In this document: piece after piece, positions 32,703 through 43,793 of the stretch
Position numbering within the stretch: the first letter of the stretch is position 1
Layout of the letters: every line of letters starts with the position of its first letter
Assembly: GCA_032871835.1 (NCBI GenBank)
Contig: CM065297.1
Span: 25,925,598-25,989,597 of the forward strand
Direction: 5' to 3'
DNA: 64,000 nucleotides
Origin: Dipteronia dyeriana
Lineage: Eukaryota; Streptophyta; Magnoliopsida; Sapindales; Sapindaceae
The notes under the pieces: generated by a model
What the model saw: the letters and a program-made list of their open reading frames with translations, nothing else
Databases searched by the model: none
What the model was told of the DNA's origin: nothing
Made by a program: the position numbers and the translations under genes

Positions 32703-33947
32703 TGTGATTAACACTGAAAATGTATGGCTTATAAGGGATAATATCATCATTTTACACTTCCAATATTATTATTTCCCCGATTTAGATATATTTTCGTTCG
32801 CTTAGTTAAATAAATATGTTTTGTAGTAATTTGTGTATTCTTCTTTTTATTTTAAAATGGTCAATTCAGAATTATGAAAAGTTCAGATGGCAAAATAAAC
32901 ATCATTTTCAAGTTCAGAACGTTCAAAAACCCTAGGAAGGTCACGAAGGGTATTTTAATAATTTTGACCGTGTTCGGAGTTCCGGACAGCAGAACCAACA
33001 TAAAAAAACGGACTCAGATGACTTAAAAACCTTGGGATAGGTTAAAACCGAAGTCAAAACAGTCATCGTTTACATAAATTTTTTTTTGGATCTAGTGTGA
33101 AAAGGAGTATGATACTATGGTGAGCCCACGTTGACTAATGATGTGGCATATTTATATTTTACCGAATCGCGAGTGTACCATACTCGCGACTGTAGGGTAT
33201 CACATTCTAGATGACAGTTGACTTTCACTGACGCGATTAATATTCATTGATCACTGTTCACTATTCACTCTTCACTGATGACATGGTGAAATCTGGACGC
33301 TCTATTTTAAATTCATTTGATGGTCAAATTTCATGTAGTTTTTCTATAAATAGGGGACCATTTCCGCCCTTAATGGTGTAATTAGGTCCTGAAGTCCTAA
33401 GCCCTGAATCCATTTCTGATTTTCATATTTGGAAAAATTCTCTCTTTTGTTCTCAATTTCTCAGTTTAAATATAATAGTTATTTCCTAGTTAAATTATGT
33501 CTGGCTAATTTAATATAGCTAGCATCAAAGGTGATACCGTTGGTGTGGAGAATATTATCAAGTTTTAGTAAATTTATTATTTTTTGCTTTTTCCCCTCTG
33601 ATTTTTGTGGAGTCTTAGACTCACTGTGGATAGACAAATACTGTTTGGCACAGTGGGTATTTTACCCATATATATCAAAAGTGGTCAATGGAGTGGAATA
33701 TCATCCTATAAATCTGGACTAAATGTTAATAATTGGATCATATTTGAAATACTAACAGTGGATCCGTTAGCCCTTGTTTTAATTTCAATTGATTTACATT
33801 TCACAACAGGCTAAATAATTAATCTAAATAATTAATTCTACAAAACAAGTGAACAATCTCCATGTGGTTCGACCCGGTCTTACCGGTTAATTTATTAGTT
33901 TGACACTCTCATACTTAGGAGTATGAACGCTTCTTTAGGACGTGTCA
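32703..33947 (+). repeat. 3' LTR of the Athila-like element (about 1.25 kb)
   Basis: It begins TGTGATTAACAC right after the purine tract and ends at a CGTGTCA. It contains a core promoter (TATAAATAGGGG at 33345-33356) and, further on, GTGGTTCGACCCGG as in the R/U5 part of Athila-type LTRs. A perfect 8-bp stem (TCGCGAGT/ACTCGCGA) with a 7-base loop lies at 33167-33189. The right end is inferred from TG...CA, without a second LTR to compare. Confidence 0.6.
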
Positions 33948-33950
33948 TTA

Positions 33951-34617
33951 GACATATTGCCCCATATCGTTAGGAATTTTGTTAGTCTAGTATTTTGACG
34001 ATCAAAAAATTAATTAAAAGACCTTATTACTCTTGAACACATGAGTTATGCTCTTTAATGATACCACTGATTGTTTTTAAAGAAAAAAAAAGAATTAAAA
34101 AGATAAAAACTAATAAAAGTATTTAAAAAAACAAATAAAAAATAATCGAAGGGATCACCACCGTCCATGACGGTGGAGATTATAAATAAAAAGCAACAAA
34201 AAAATTATGTATTAAAAAAAACCAATTCAATATTTCAAAATAACAAACTTTTTCCAATATCTTTTTAGTTTTTTTACAATTATATTATTTTATTAATATT
34301 TTTTAAAATAATTTTTTTATTTTTATATTTCATTCTTTATATTAATGTTTTTCAAAAAAAAAATTTGCATTTAATTCTTTATATTAAGGTTTTTTTTTAA
34401 ATTATTTTTTTAATTTTTTATTTTCAATTCAGTTTTTTTAAGTACTTTTTTTAGCTTTTATTTTTTAAAATTCTGATTTTTTTTCTTTAAAAACACTTAG
34501 TGGTATCATTATAGGGCATAACTCTTGTGTTCAAGGATAGTATGGTAATTTAATTGAATTTTTTACGGCCAAAATACTAGATTAACGAAATTCTTAACGG
34601 CAGGGGGTAAAATATCC
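33951..34617. mobile_element. MITE with about 115-bp terminal inverted repeats (Mutator-like type)
   Basis: The left arm 33951-34068 and the right arm 34499-34617 are near-complementary over their whole length; both contain AGTATTTTG, a CTTGAACACA block and GAGTTATG...ATGATACCACT. The interior is A/T-rich with a GTCCATGAC-centred palindrome at about 34162-34178. It directly follows the Athila-like LTR. Long arms suggest a Mutator-type element, but I see no clear target duplication. Confidence 0.75.
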
Positions 34618-35455
34618 AATATTTTGGTTTTTAGGGGAAGAGTGACCAATGGAGCAAAGTATCTAATATTACAAACTACGGGTGGAATGATTATATTCCA
34701 AATTTTAGAGATATTTCCCACACAATTCCTAATAAGGTATTTTATGGGTTTTAGATTAAGTTTAAATTAGACTCTACAATAACTCAAATCTAGATATATT
34801 GTAAGACATCCTAAGAATATCAATACACTACACATTCTATCTATTAGAAATTTATCGAATCTGGACATAAGCACTTTTGTTTTTTAAATAAATTCTATAT
34901 CAACTTGCTTTTATATATATAACATACCAAGTCAAAGACAGAGATTTGTCGATATCATGCATGCTTCTTCGGTCTTTTACAATATATGACTTCAACAAAT
35001 ATCTATTTGCTCTTAATTTCTTAAACTAAAATTAAACGAATGATTGAATGTTAAATTATAAATTTTAGTTAATATATATACAGTACTTCCATTCATGATT
35101 AAGAAACTCTAGAATAGACATGGCTCTACTTATATATAAATATAATAGTCTTATTTTTTTTAAGGTTCTAAAATAGTCTTTTAGCCACTCATGTTTGTTT
35201 AAGAAAAATTTACAAATAATAAACACAGGTCCACACTAACATTATATGATGAATTTTTACATCGGAAGCATCAAGCATCTACATATAAATAATTATGTTT
35301 GTGTCAACTATTTGGTCAGGGCTCTAGATCAAGTCAATTGATCCATCAAGTAATATCGTCCATAATGGTTTGACGGTAAAATATGTTTATTCAACTTGAC
35401 AATATTTATAAAATAATTCACTATAAAAACGTGAAACAACACCATTAGTTAAAAG
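34618..35455. other. AT-rich spacer
   Basis: No gene or structured repeat is recognised. The left part continues with words like those at transposon ends (GGGGAAGAGTGACCAATGG), so a further nested element is possible. Confidence 0.35.
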
Positions 35456-37870
35456 ATGAGAGAGTATTCTAGAGAGAGAAACTCCTATTCCTTGGAGCAA
35501 GGAAGATTTAGGTCGATTGAGACTCCCAAACGCGATGGTAATAAGGATTTCAGATATAATATGGTGTCGGTTTTCATTGGCAATCTTAATCCGGTTGTTG
35601 ATTCAGTAGGATTGTGGAGCATTTTCAAAGGTCTTTAGGAAGGTAAGGGATGTGTTTCTTGCTACGAAAAAGAGCTCAAACAGAAGCAACTTTGCTTTTA
35701 TTCGATTTGAGACGTTGGAGGAGGCTGGTAAGGTGGCTCAGAAGGTGACTGACATGCATGTCTAATGGTGGCCGATAGTGGCAAATGTGGCTACTTATGA
35801 CTAGAATAGACGCCGCGTTAATGCCAAACCTTTAGATAGTTTCCATAAAATGGGTGGTAGAAAGGAAGAGGGCAATGGCAAGGATGGTCACAGGTATATA
35901 GCTTTCTCATATGCAAGGCAATCTTATGATGAAGTAGTGGAGGAAGTGAAGCCCATGGCGTATGAACTGAAGCAATTTCAGGGCAAGGTTCCGATATCAA
36001 TGTCTTGGAATGGCAACGAAGAGGTTGAGGAGTGGCTTTCCAGATGTGCTATTGGGGTCTTGAAGAATTTCGAAAGTACATATCTGGTCAACCAAAAACT
36101 GGAAGATAGGGGATTCGTATTCCAGTCCAGTTTTATGGGAGGGAAGAGCATAGTTTGTTCCTTTAAATCGATAGAGGAAAGAGATGGTTTCATTAAGAAT
36201 AACTTCTTTTAGAAAGATTGTTTCCATTCTATGTCGATATAGGGAGATTCTACACAATATTTGAATTTGATGAACAAGATAATTTGGGTTGACATCAATG
36301 GTGTCCCTACAAATTGCTGGTGCAAATCTTTTTTGAAAAATATTGGAGGCTTGGTTGGTGAAAGTGTGAGGATTGAAGAGGATACTGAGCTTAATCGAAG
36401 ATTGGACAAAGGAAGGCTGTTGATTCTTACCATTTTAGATAAACAGTTATCTTGCACAATTTCTGTTAAGGTCAAAAATTTCTCTTTTCCAGTAAGGATG
36501 GTGGACTGAGAGACTCCGATTGACAGTGATTGGGAGAAAAAATTGTTGGATTTAAAGCTTTTAGATTCAATTTTGAATTAGGGACTGGAAAAGGAAAGGA
36601 AAGTTGGAAAGGATTGGTCCTCTGTTGATGGAAGCAGAGTTGGTAGAGCCAGAGTGGGGATGAAATAGGTGTCAAGTTTCAAGAAAGAGACAGGAAAGAA
36701 AGTTAAAAGCTATCAGAAAATTTTGAGTTGGTGTTTCTAAGCACCCCTGAAAGAAGTTGAGGAGGAAAGGTTTTATTTGGAAAAAGGTAAAAGGCGACAT
36801 ATCCAAGTTTCGAGGTCAAGGTATATGAATCATATCAAAGATGGAAAATTGAGGTTAGAGAAACAGAGAAACTGTGGTTTACAGAATGAGTCTGTCATAT
36901 CAGATCCTACTTCTTCAGATTCAGAGTCTGTAGTTAGGTTCAATTCAAAAGTTCAGTTGCTTAAAAAGGAGTGCTTCAAATCAAGGAATGTGGTGAATTC
37001 TGTTGGTAATGGGCCTTAAAGTCACCAAATGGGTGGGCTTCCTGCGAATGGGCTTCCTGAAGAAGTTATAATCAAGGTCGGGCAGCATATCGGAAGGATG
37101 GGTCAAGCCCAAACTATTGGATCAATTGTGCCTTCAAGTGAGTCAGGTTCTCAAAGTGAGTCGGGTTCTAAAGTGGAAGCTGAGACAAGTGTGATTTAGA
37201 ATCTTCATAAATACAGAGATGTCTTAGCTAATCAGATAGTGCTAGAAGAACAGATGAAGGAAGATCAAGGTATTGAGCTGGTGGTAGATTTGAGAGATCA
37301 AGGACTCCATCGAAACCTAAAAGAAGAGGGATCTTTGGACAGTAAGGAGGAGTCGGTTTTTTTATGAGACATATCAACCTTGTGAAGTTCAACCTGAAGA
37401 TAATAAGAAGACGTAAGACTGAAAGGAAATAACTAGATTAAAATCAACTGGGATTTTGAAACACCTAAAGGTAAACATTATGAAACAGTTCTTAAAACTC
37501 ATCCTTTGAAAACCAAAGGTCTTAAGACCAACCTTTCCTTACTCAAATCTACAAACAATGGGTCCAAAGCTAAAATAGTAGGGTTATGTGGAATTTGGGA
37601 GATGAGATAGCTAAAGTAATTGAAATGTTAGGGATTGAAATAAAATATAGGAATAAGGTTAATGTTGAGGTTATTAATAGAAGCAATAAAGAGGTGGGGT
37701 CAGAGGCAACGGATGAGAAAGAATTGGGTGAAGAATAGGACTTGGATGAGGAAGTCACCAAAGTCTTGGAAACATGGACAGCTTTGGGGTTTGATTTCAA
37801 TGGGAATGAGAAGAAAATTGTGGAGTATGTGACATCTAGATAGAGGGAGGATGAGGCAAGAAAGGAGGTT
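35456..37870 (+). pseudogene. LINE ORF1 (RRM and RNA-binding)
   Basis: It begins with a basic stretch (35456), then an RNA-recognition motif broken by a frameshift at about 35636 (VSVFIGNLNPVVDSVGLWSI, then continuing as VRDVFLATKKSSNRSNFAF in another frame). Next comes the plant LINE ORF1 middle domain (KVPISMSWNGNEEVEEWLSR; then IIWVDINGVPTNCWCKSF and RRLDKGRLLILT). The rest to 37870 is a decayed Ser/Lys/Glu-rich region. ORF1 binds the LINE RNA. Confidence 0.7.
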
Positions 37871-37914
37871 TAAGTTGTCAGTTATTGTGTTGGGGTTCAG
37901 ATTTCTGTGTTTTG

Positions 37915-40900
37915 ATGTTAGTGTTATCATGGAATTTGAGAGGATTAGGAAAAGTGGAGAATAGAAGTAAGGTAAGAAATTTTTTTCTTAAGCAAAACCC
38001 GACAGTCTTTTTCATCAAAGAAACTAAGTTAGAAGCGTTCGACAGTAGTACAATAAGAATTCTCGGTGGTGTTTCTCTCACTAAAGGCGTAGGCGTGGAT
38101 GCTATGGGTTCAGTCAGGGGATTGTTGACTTTGTGGGATGAGGATTTAATGATGATCAAGGATTGCATTCAAATAAATGGTGTACTATTTTGGTTGGGCT
38201 CCTGAATAAGTTACAGAAGGAAGTGGTTCTATGCAATGTTTATGCTTCCAATACGGAAAGCGGCAGAAGAGAGCTATAGGATTTCATCTTAAATGTTTAA
38301 CTCACGTTCCTCATGCCTCGGTGCATAAGAGGGGATTTTAACATGGTCCTTAATACATCGGAAAGAAGAGGTGGTGAGTTTAACAGATGGTCGGGTAGAG
38401 CGTTTAATAATTTCATCCTTCAGGCTAAAGTGGTGGATATTCCTATATAGAGAGACACTTTCACTTAGTCTAATAATAGGGTAGCAAATCTTAAGCTCGT
38501 TTAGATAGATTCCTTGTGTCTTCTATCTTGCTCTCTTGGTTCCTAAATTTGATGCAAATTGAGCATCCAAGACCAATCTCAGATCATTGTGCCATTACAT
38601 TTAGGGAGTCGAAGATGGACTGGGGTCCTAGACCTTTTAGGATCGACAATGTATGGTTGGGGATAAAGAACCTATGGTTGTGGTTACAAAGAATTGGGTA
38701 GAAAGAAAGGTTATTGGGTCAAGCAGCTGTATTCTCCAAACTATATTACGAGTGTCCAAAAGTAACATTAAGAGGTGGGTGGTGTCTAAGGTGAAAGATA
38801 TGGATACCACCAAGCAGCTGGAGGAAAAGTTAGCCAAGATTGATACCAAAGTTGCTAGAGATTAGTGGTTGGACGCATTGAGACATGAAAGATTGGTGAC
38901 TTTGTCTGAACTATGGAAGGGTATTAGACTCGAGGAACAAAATTGGAGACAAAATTTGAGGGTGAAATAGCTTCTTGAAGGGGGTAAAAACACAAGATTC
39001 TTTCATTTTGTGGCAAGTGGGAGAAAAATGAGGAATTTCATTGAAAATATTTCCTTTGACGGGGTGTTACAATCGAAGTAGGAAGAGATTAGAACCGGAG
39101 TAGCCGATTTCTTTGAAAACCACTATAGGAATGTTTTGTGGAGTCATCCTAAGATAAGAGGCCTTCCCGTTAAGAAACTTTCAAGGTTGGAATGTGAATC
39201 ATTGGAGGAGAAATTCAGTAAGAAGGAGTGTGGTTAGACATGTCTAGTTGTGATGGAAACAAAGCGCCATGACCGAATGGGTTTAATCTTAATTTTGTCA
39301 AGAAAAATTGGAGTGTTATTTGTGATGACTTCCTGAACTTTATGGAGGACTTTCACCAAGATGGTTCTATTGTTAAAGACCTCAATAAAACTTGTATTGC
39401 TTTAATTCTCAAATGTGTCAAACCTATAACAATGAGGGATTTTATACCTATCAACTTAGTGGGATCCTTTTACAAAATTTTGGCTAAGGTCTTAGCTAAT
39501 CGTATGAAGTGGGTCATTAATTCGATGGTAGATGAAACTTAAATGGCCTTCATGAAGAGCCGACAGATTCTGGATAGTTCTAAGATAGCTGAAGAAATCA
39601 TTCATCACTGGAAAAAGATTAAAGGATGGGGTCTTTTGGTCAAATTGGATTTTGAAAAGGTGTATGACAGTTTAGATCAAGCCTTCCTAGATAGTATGTT
39701 GAGTGATATGGGGTTTGGGTTGAAATGGAGACAATGGAATTGTTTTTGTATTTATACTCTGATGCTCTCTATTCTGGTATATTGTTGTCCTACAAGACAA
39801 TTCAAATTTGGGAGAGGCCTTCGTCAAGGTGACGCGTTGTTCCCCTTTTTATTCAATGTGGCAGTGGAAGGCCTGAGTTTTTTATTTAGGAAGGCAGAAG
39901 CCTTGGGTTTGATGAAAGGTGCCATCTTTAGAGAATGTGTTGTTCATGACTCTCACTTGCAATTTGCGAATGATACCATCTTATTCCTTCAACCAAGAGA
40001 GGACTACCTTTTGAATACTAGATGTATTTTACGGTGTTTTGAGGTGGCATCTGGGTTACGTATCAATTGTCATAACTTGTCTGATTAAAGTAAGAAAGAG
40101 AGATAAAGGGGAGGTTAACTGGGCCGTGAAATTTAGGTGTGCCAATGCTTCGTTGCCTATTTCTTATTTGAGGATCCAGCTTGGAGGTCGGCCTTGTTCT
40201 AAAATTTTATTGGCGGATCTCCTAGCCCGCAGTCAAAACCGTCTAGCCTCATGGAAGAAGATGTTTCTCAATAAAGGTGGTAGACTGGTCCTTATCAAAA
40301 TAATTATGTCCAGCATCCCAATTTACCTTATGTCGGTGTTCAAGATTCCGGTGTGTATAACTTAAAATTGAAAATCGTTAGTAAAGTTTCTTTTGGGGAG
40401 ATGGCATTATAAGGAGAAATAAGCATTCAGTTAAATGGTAGATTATTCGTCAAATCAAGTGTAAGGGTGGTTTAGAGGTTCCGTTCAGGTAACGAATAAA
40501 GGTCATCTTACGAAATGGGCTTGGAGATTTGGGTTGGAAGAAAATTCTCTCTGGAAACGTGTTATTTATGCTAAGTATGGTATCTCTCTCAACTCTTTGA
40601 GATGGAATTGGAATGGTGGTTCCTCAAGGTAGTTTTTTTTAAAGCTGTTGAGGGGCTTATGCTCAAAGTTCGAAGTCTGCACTGATCTTGGATGAAGGAT
40701 TGAGGGTGGTTTTGGGCAGGGGTAATAGAGCCAGGTTTTGGTCCGATGTTGTGGTCGAGGGTGTGACTCTTAAGGAGGCATTTCCAAGAATTTTCTCTCT
40801 CGCTTCTGATAAAGTAGGTTGTGTTAGAGACTATGGCAATTGGAATGGTAATGCCTGGAAATGGGATATCTCTTTGAGGAGACCTTGATTCGACTGGGAA

Positions 40901-41374
40901 CTAAAGCGGTGGGATAGTTTTATGAAGTGCTTGGAGATCTTTAAAATCCCAAAGTCTATGCCTGATACCATAGGCTGGTTTTTATGCACAAATGGTCAGT
41001 TCACAATGAAATCTTTTTGGCCAAATTTGGAAAATGGTCACAATGGGGAGCCGTCGATTTTTAGAGGTATATAGCAAGGTTATTGCCCCCTAAATATTGG
41101 AATCTTCATGTGGAATCTTCGTGTGGAATCTCTTGCATGGTAGGGTCTCGGTTAAGGAAGATTCAGGGTTCAGTTTGGAAATAATTTGGAGTGCTCTATG
41201 TGTAGTTTATTTGTCGAGTCCATTGGTCACCTATTTCTTCATTGCAGTTGGTCTTGAAACCTTTGGAGTAGTCGTCTGAAAGAGCTTGGATTTCCCGTTT
41301 CTTTGCTGTGACATGGTCTATCTGGTTAGCAAGGAATGAGAAGGTTTTCAAAGATGTTGAAGCTTCTCTAGATC
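37915..41374 (+). pseudogene. LINE ORF2: AP endonuclease, reverse transcriptase, zf-RVT
   Basis: The start at 37915 reads MLVLSWNLRGLGKVENRSK, the endonuclease N-terminus, with KETKLE following and GDFN near 38330 in a shifted frame. RT appears at 39342-40088 with a TAA at about 39540: ILKCVKPITMRDFIPINLV, LVKLDFEKVYDSLD (catalytic Asp kept), GRGLRQGDALFPFLF and LQFANDTILF. The last should be FADD: its first Asp is Asn (codon 39969-39971). The thumb region is at 40039-40365 (RLASWKKMFLNKGGRLVLI), and the zf-RVT remnant at 40688-41370 (NRARFWSDVVVEG; FTMKSFWPNL). The RNase H found in the other LINE is missing here. Confidence 0.85.
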
Positions 41375-41775
41375 TAGGCCCGGCCCTAGGGGGAGCCCAG
41401 TGAGGCGACCGCCTAGGCCACCCGATCTGTAAGGGTCCCCAAAGTTTCAAAAAAAAAATGATTTTACATATAACCTTTATATGAACTAATAGACCTATAA
41501 AAATGAGTTTAAAAAGGCTCACTGAACATCTAATTTTTTCAAACTAATAAACTCATAAAATGAGTTCAAAATAGGCCCACCAAACATATTTCATTTTAAG
41601 AGGTCCATAAATTATAAAACTCAATTATTAGAGTGCGTTGAATACTTGAATCCTAATCCCAACAATAATTATTTTTTTATATATTAAAAAAAATGTTATA
41701 ACACTTTTATTATATTGATATTTATAAGTATTTATTATAAAAAAAAAATCTAAGAAACATACGTAAACAGGGTTC
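41375..41775 (+). mobile_element. hAT-like terminal fragment inside the LINE
   Basis: It begins TAGGCCCGGCCCTAGG, then a GCGACCGCCTAGGCC stretch, a terminus seen in plant hAT elements, followed by AT-rich filler. LINE sequence stops just before it and LINE 3' UTR resumes after it. No inverted copy of the terminus is found on the right, so it is a fragment or a deletion product. Confidence 0.5.
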
Positions 41776-42000
41776 AGGGGGTGGAGGGGATGAGCATAAA
41801 TGGAGTCTGTATTGACTATCTTTTGTTGTATCTTCTCTTGCGTCCTAGTTTTTTGTTTTTAGTTTGGGCGTTGTGGTCTGTTTTTCCTGTCTTTCTCTGT
41901 TTTGTTTTCCTGCTGTTCGCTGTTTCTCTGGTTCGGTTTTGGTCTCCCCTGCTGTGTTGTAATTTGCTCTGGCTTTTTCAATATATCTAGCCTTTCAAAA

Positions 42001-42524
42001 ATATATATATATATTCATAAAGTAAAATGGTTCGTTGGTCGATAATGATTTTAATTTTCTGCCAATTTTTAACCTGGTTGTTATTTCTGTTTTTTTTTTT
42101 TGTTTACTCTCTAATGTAGCCCCTCCATCAACGTCAATAATTATGGTAGCAGCTGTCTTTTAATTTTTTCTCAGGGGTCCCGATTCACGTCCACCTTTGT
42201 CCACCTTTTTTCTTCTTTGTTTTCACTTCAATTTTTCAATAAATTAGTTTATTATTATAAAGTCCTCTCGTGATCCATACATATCTTTTTAAACTACCCC
42301 AAACTTTGACAAATTGCATAAATTATGTTCAATTTTATTTTTGGTAAATTATTTATTCAATATTTTAGGTATTAGCTAGCTTAAAAAAGAAATATAAAAA
42401 ATTAGGTACTAGCTTGTTATCTTTTCTATAGTCCTATAGTCTATAGAAGGGAAAGAAACCCAAAATGAAAATTATTTTTGGCCCTTTATATATATTGATG
42501 ATTATTGAACTTTATACTTATCAC
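42001..42524. other. AT-rich spacer between LINE and MULE
   Basis: A short TA run at about 42001-42014, then unassigned AT-rich sequence. No gene recognised. Confidence 0.4.
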
Positions 42525-42750
42525 TTTCATGAATGAGGAAATTGTGAGATATATCACCTTTTATAAGGTGTGTTGTGATGATGTCACTCTTTTAATAACT
42601 TAAGTTTAAAAGGCACCTATTATGGTGAACTGTCCAAATTACCCCTAAACTTAAATTTTTTAAAAGCTCCTTTTTGAACTCGTTGGTATCTCCCCAGAAA
42701 GTTGTCTGAAAAACTTGAGTCTCGGCCCTCTCTAGATTCTGCAGTAGAAG

Positions 42751-43789
42751 GTAACAAATATTTATGATCTTCACTTAAATTTCTTTTATTTCTTTTATGC
42801 ATTTCAGATATTTTGCATTCATTTCTGTGTGGGTTTACAATGTATCCATTCCTCGATATCAATGTATCCATATCAGATTCTGCACTAGAATGGTTTTTTC
42901 TTGTGTAATCGAGAAAATTTAAAGATGAATCGAGCTTATTTTATATTGGAACGAGCTCTTGTTTAGTTTGAAAAAAGCTTGATTATTTGAAAAAAATGTT
43001 CGATCCCTTAGGAAAAGTTCTCAAACCGTTATAAAAGTTCTCGATAATTTGAAAAATAATCTTGATCCCTTAAAAACTTTTTCGATCCCTTAAAAACTTT
43101 TTCGATCCCTTAGAAAAAGTTCTCGGTCCCTTCGAAAATGTTCTCGATCCCTTGAGAAAAGTTCTCGAAAATTTAAAAAATATTCTCGATCTGTTTAAAA
43201 AGATCTCGAACCGTTACAAATGTTCTCGATCCCTTTAAAAAGTTCTCGAACCGTTTTAAATGTTCTCAATCCCTTAGAAAAAGTTCTCGTTCCCTTGTTA
43301 AAAGTTCTCGATCCCTTGATTAAAGTTCTCGATAATTTGATAAATATTCTCGATCCCTTTAAAAAGTTCTCGAACCGTTAGAAATGTTCTCGATCCCTTA
43401 GAAAACGTTCCCCGTTGACTTGTTGAAAGTTGTCGATCCGTTGATAAAAGTTCTCGGTCCTTTTAACAAATATTCTCGATCCCTTTAAAAAGTTCTCGAA
43501 CCGTTTGAAATGTTCTCGATCCTTTAAAAAAGTTCTCGTTCCCTTGTTAAAAGTGGTCGAACCGTTATAAAAAGTTCTCGATAGTTTGATAAATATTCTC
43601 GATAAAAGTTCTCGAATCGAACCTTTTTATAAGTTCTCGATCCTTTGTAAATTATTCTCGAACCCTTGAAAAAGTTCACGATCCCTTATATAAAGTACTC
43701 GATCCATTTGAAATTTTTGTAATTGTTAGTAATTGTAAAAGTAATTTTTTTTATCTGTTAATAATTGATTGTGATGATGATTTTCACAG
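42751..43789 (+). other. Predicted 5' intron of the MULE transposase gene
   Basis: A donor-like AGAAG|GTAACA at 42751 and a strong acceptor TTTTCACAG|GGCAATG ending at 43789, five bases before the transposase ATG (43794), would place the whole left tandem array in an intron of the 5' leader. This is inferred from splice consensus only. Confidence 0.5.
42950..43725. repeat. Left tandem array of the MULE (TTCTCGATCC units)
   Basis: About 30 degenerate units of roughly 20-25 bp with core GTTCTCGATCCCTT and A-rich spacers, interspersed with TTCTCGAACCGTT variants. The units are in one orientation. Confidence 0.9.
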
Positions 43790-43793
43790 GGCA

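Larger units (their letters stand above)
25690..33947 (+). mobile_element. Athila-like Ty3/gypsy retrotransposon carrying a LOG gene, 5' part missing
   Basis: The order is gag C-terminal half, RT, RNase H, integrase, an unrecognised segment, a LOG-like gene, repeat-bearing 3' UTR, polypurine tract and 3' LTR. The gag/pol wording (EQANALHTFNKPNSNP, YNPGW, FMDDLTVFGNSFDDCL) is that of the plant Athila group. The LOG gene occupies the place where Athila elements often carry an env-like ORF. Many in-frame stops show it is dead. The 5' LTR and gag N-terminus are gone, cut at 25689. Confidence 0.85.
35456..42000 (+). mobile_element. Near-full-length degenerate LINE (L1-like)
   Basis: It contains ORF1 (RRM type), ORF2 (endonuclease, RT, zf-RVT) and a T/G-rich 3' end (41781-41990) like that of the LINE at the left edge. 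A hAT-like fragment replaces the RNase H region (41375-41775). Numerous stops and frameshifts. The 5' end is approximate. Confidence 0.82.
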
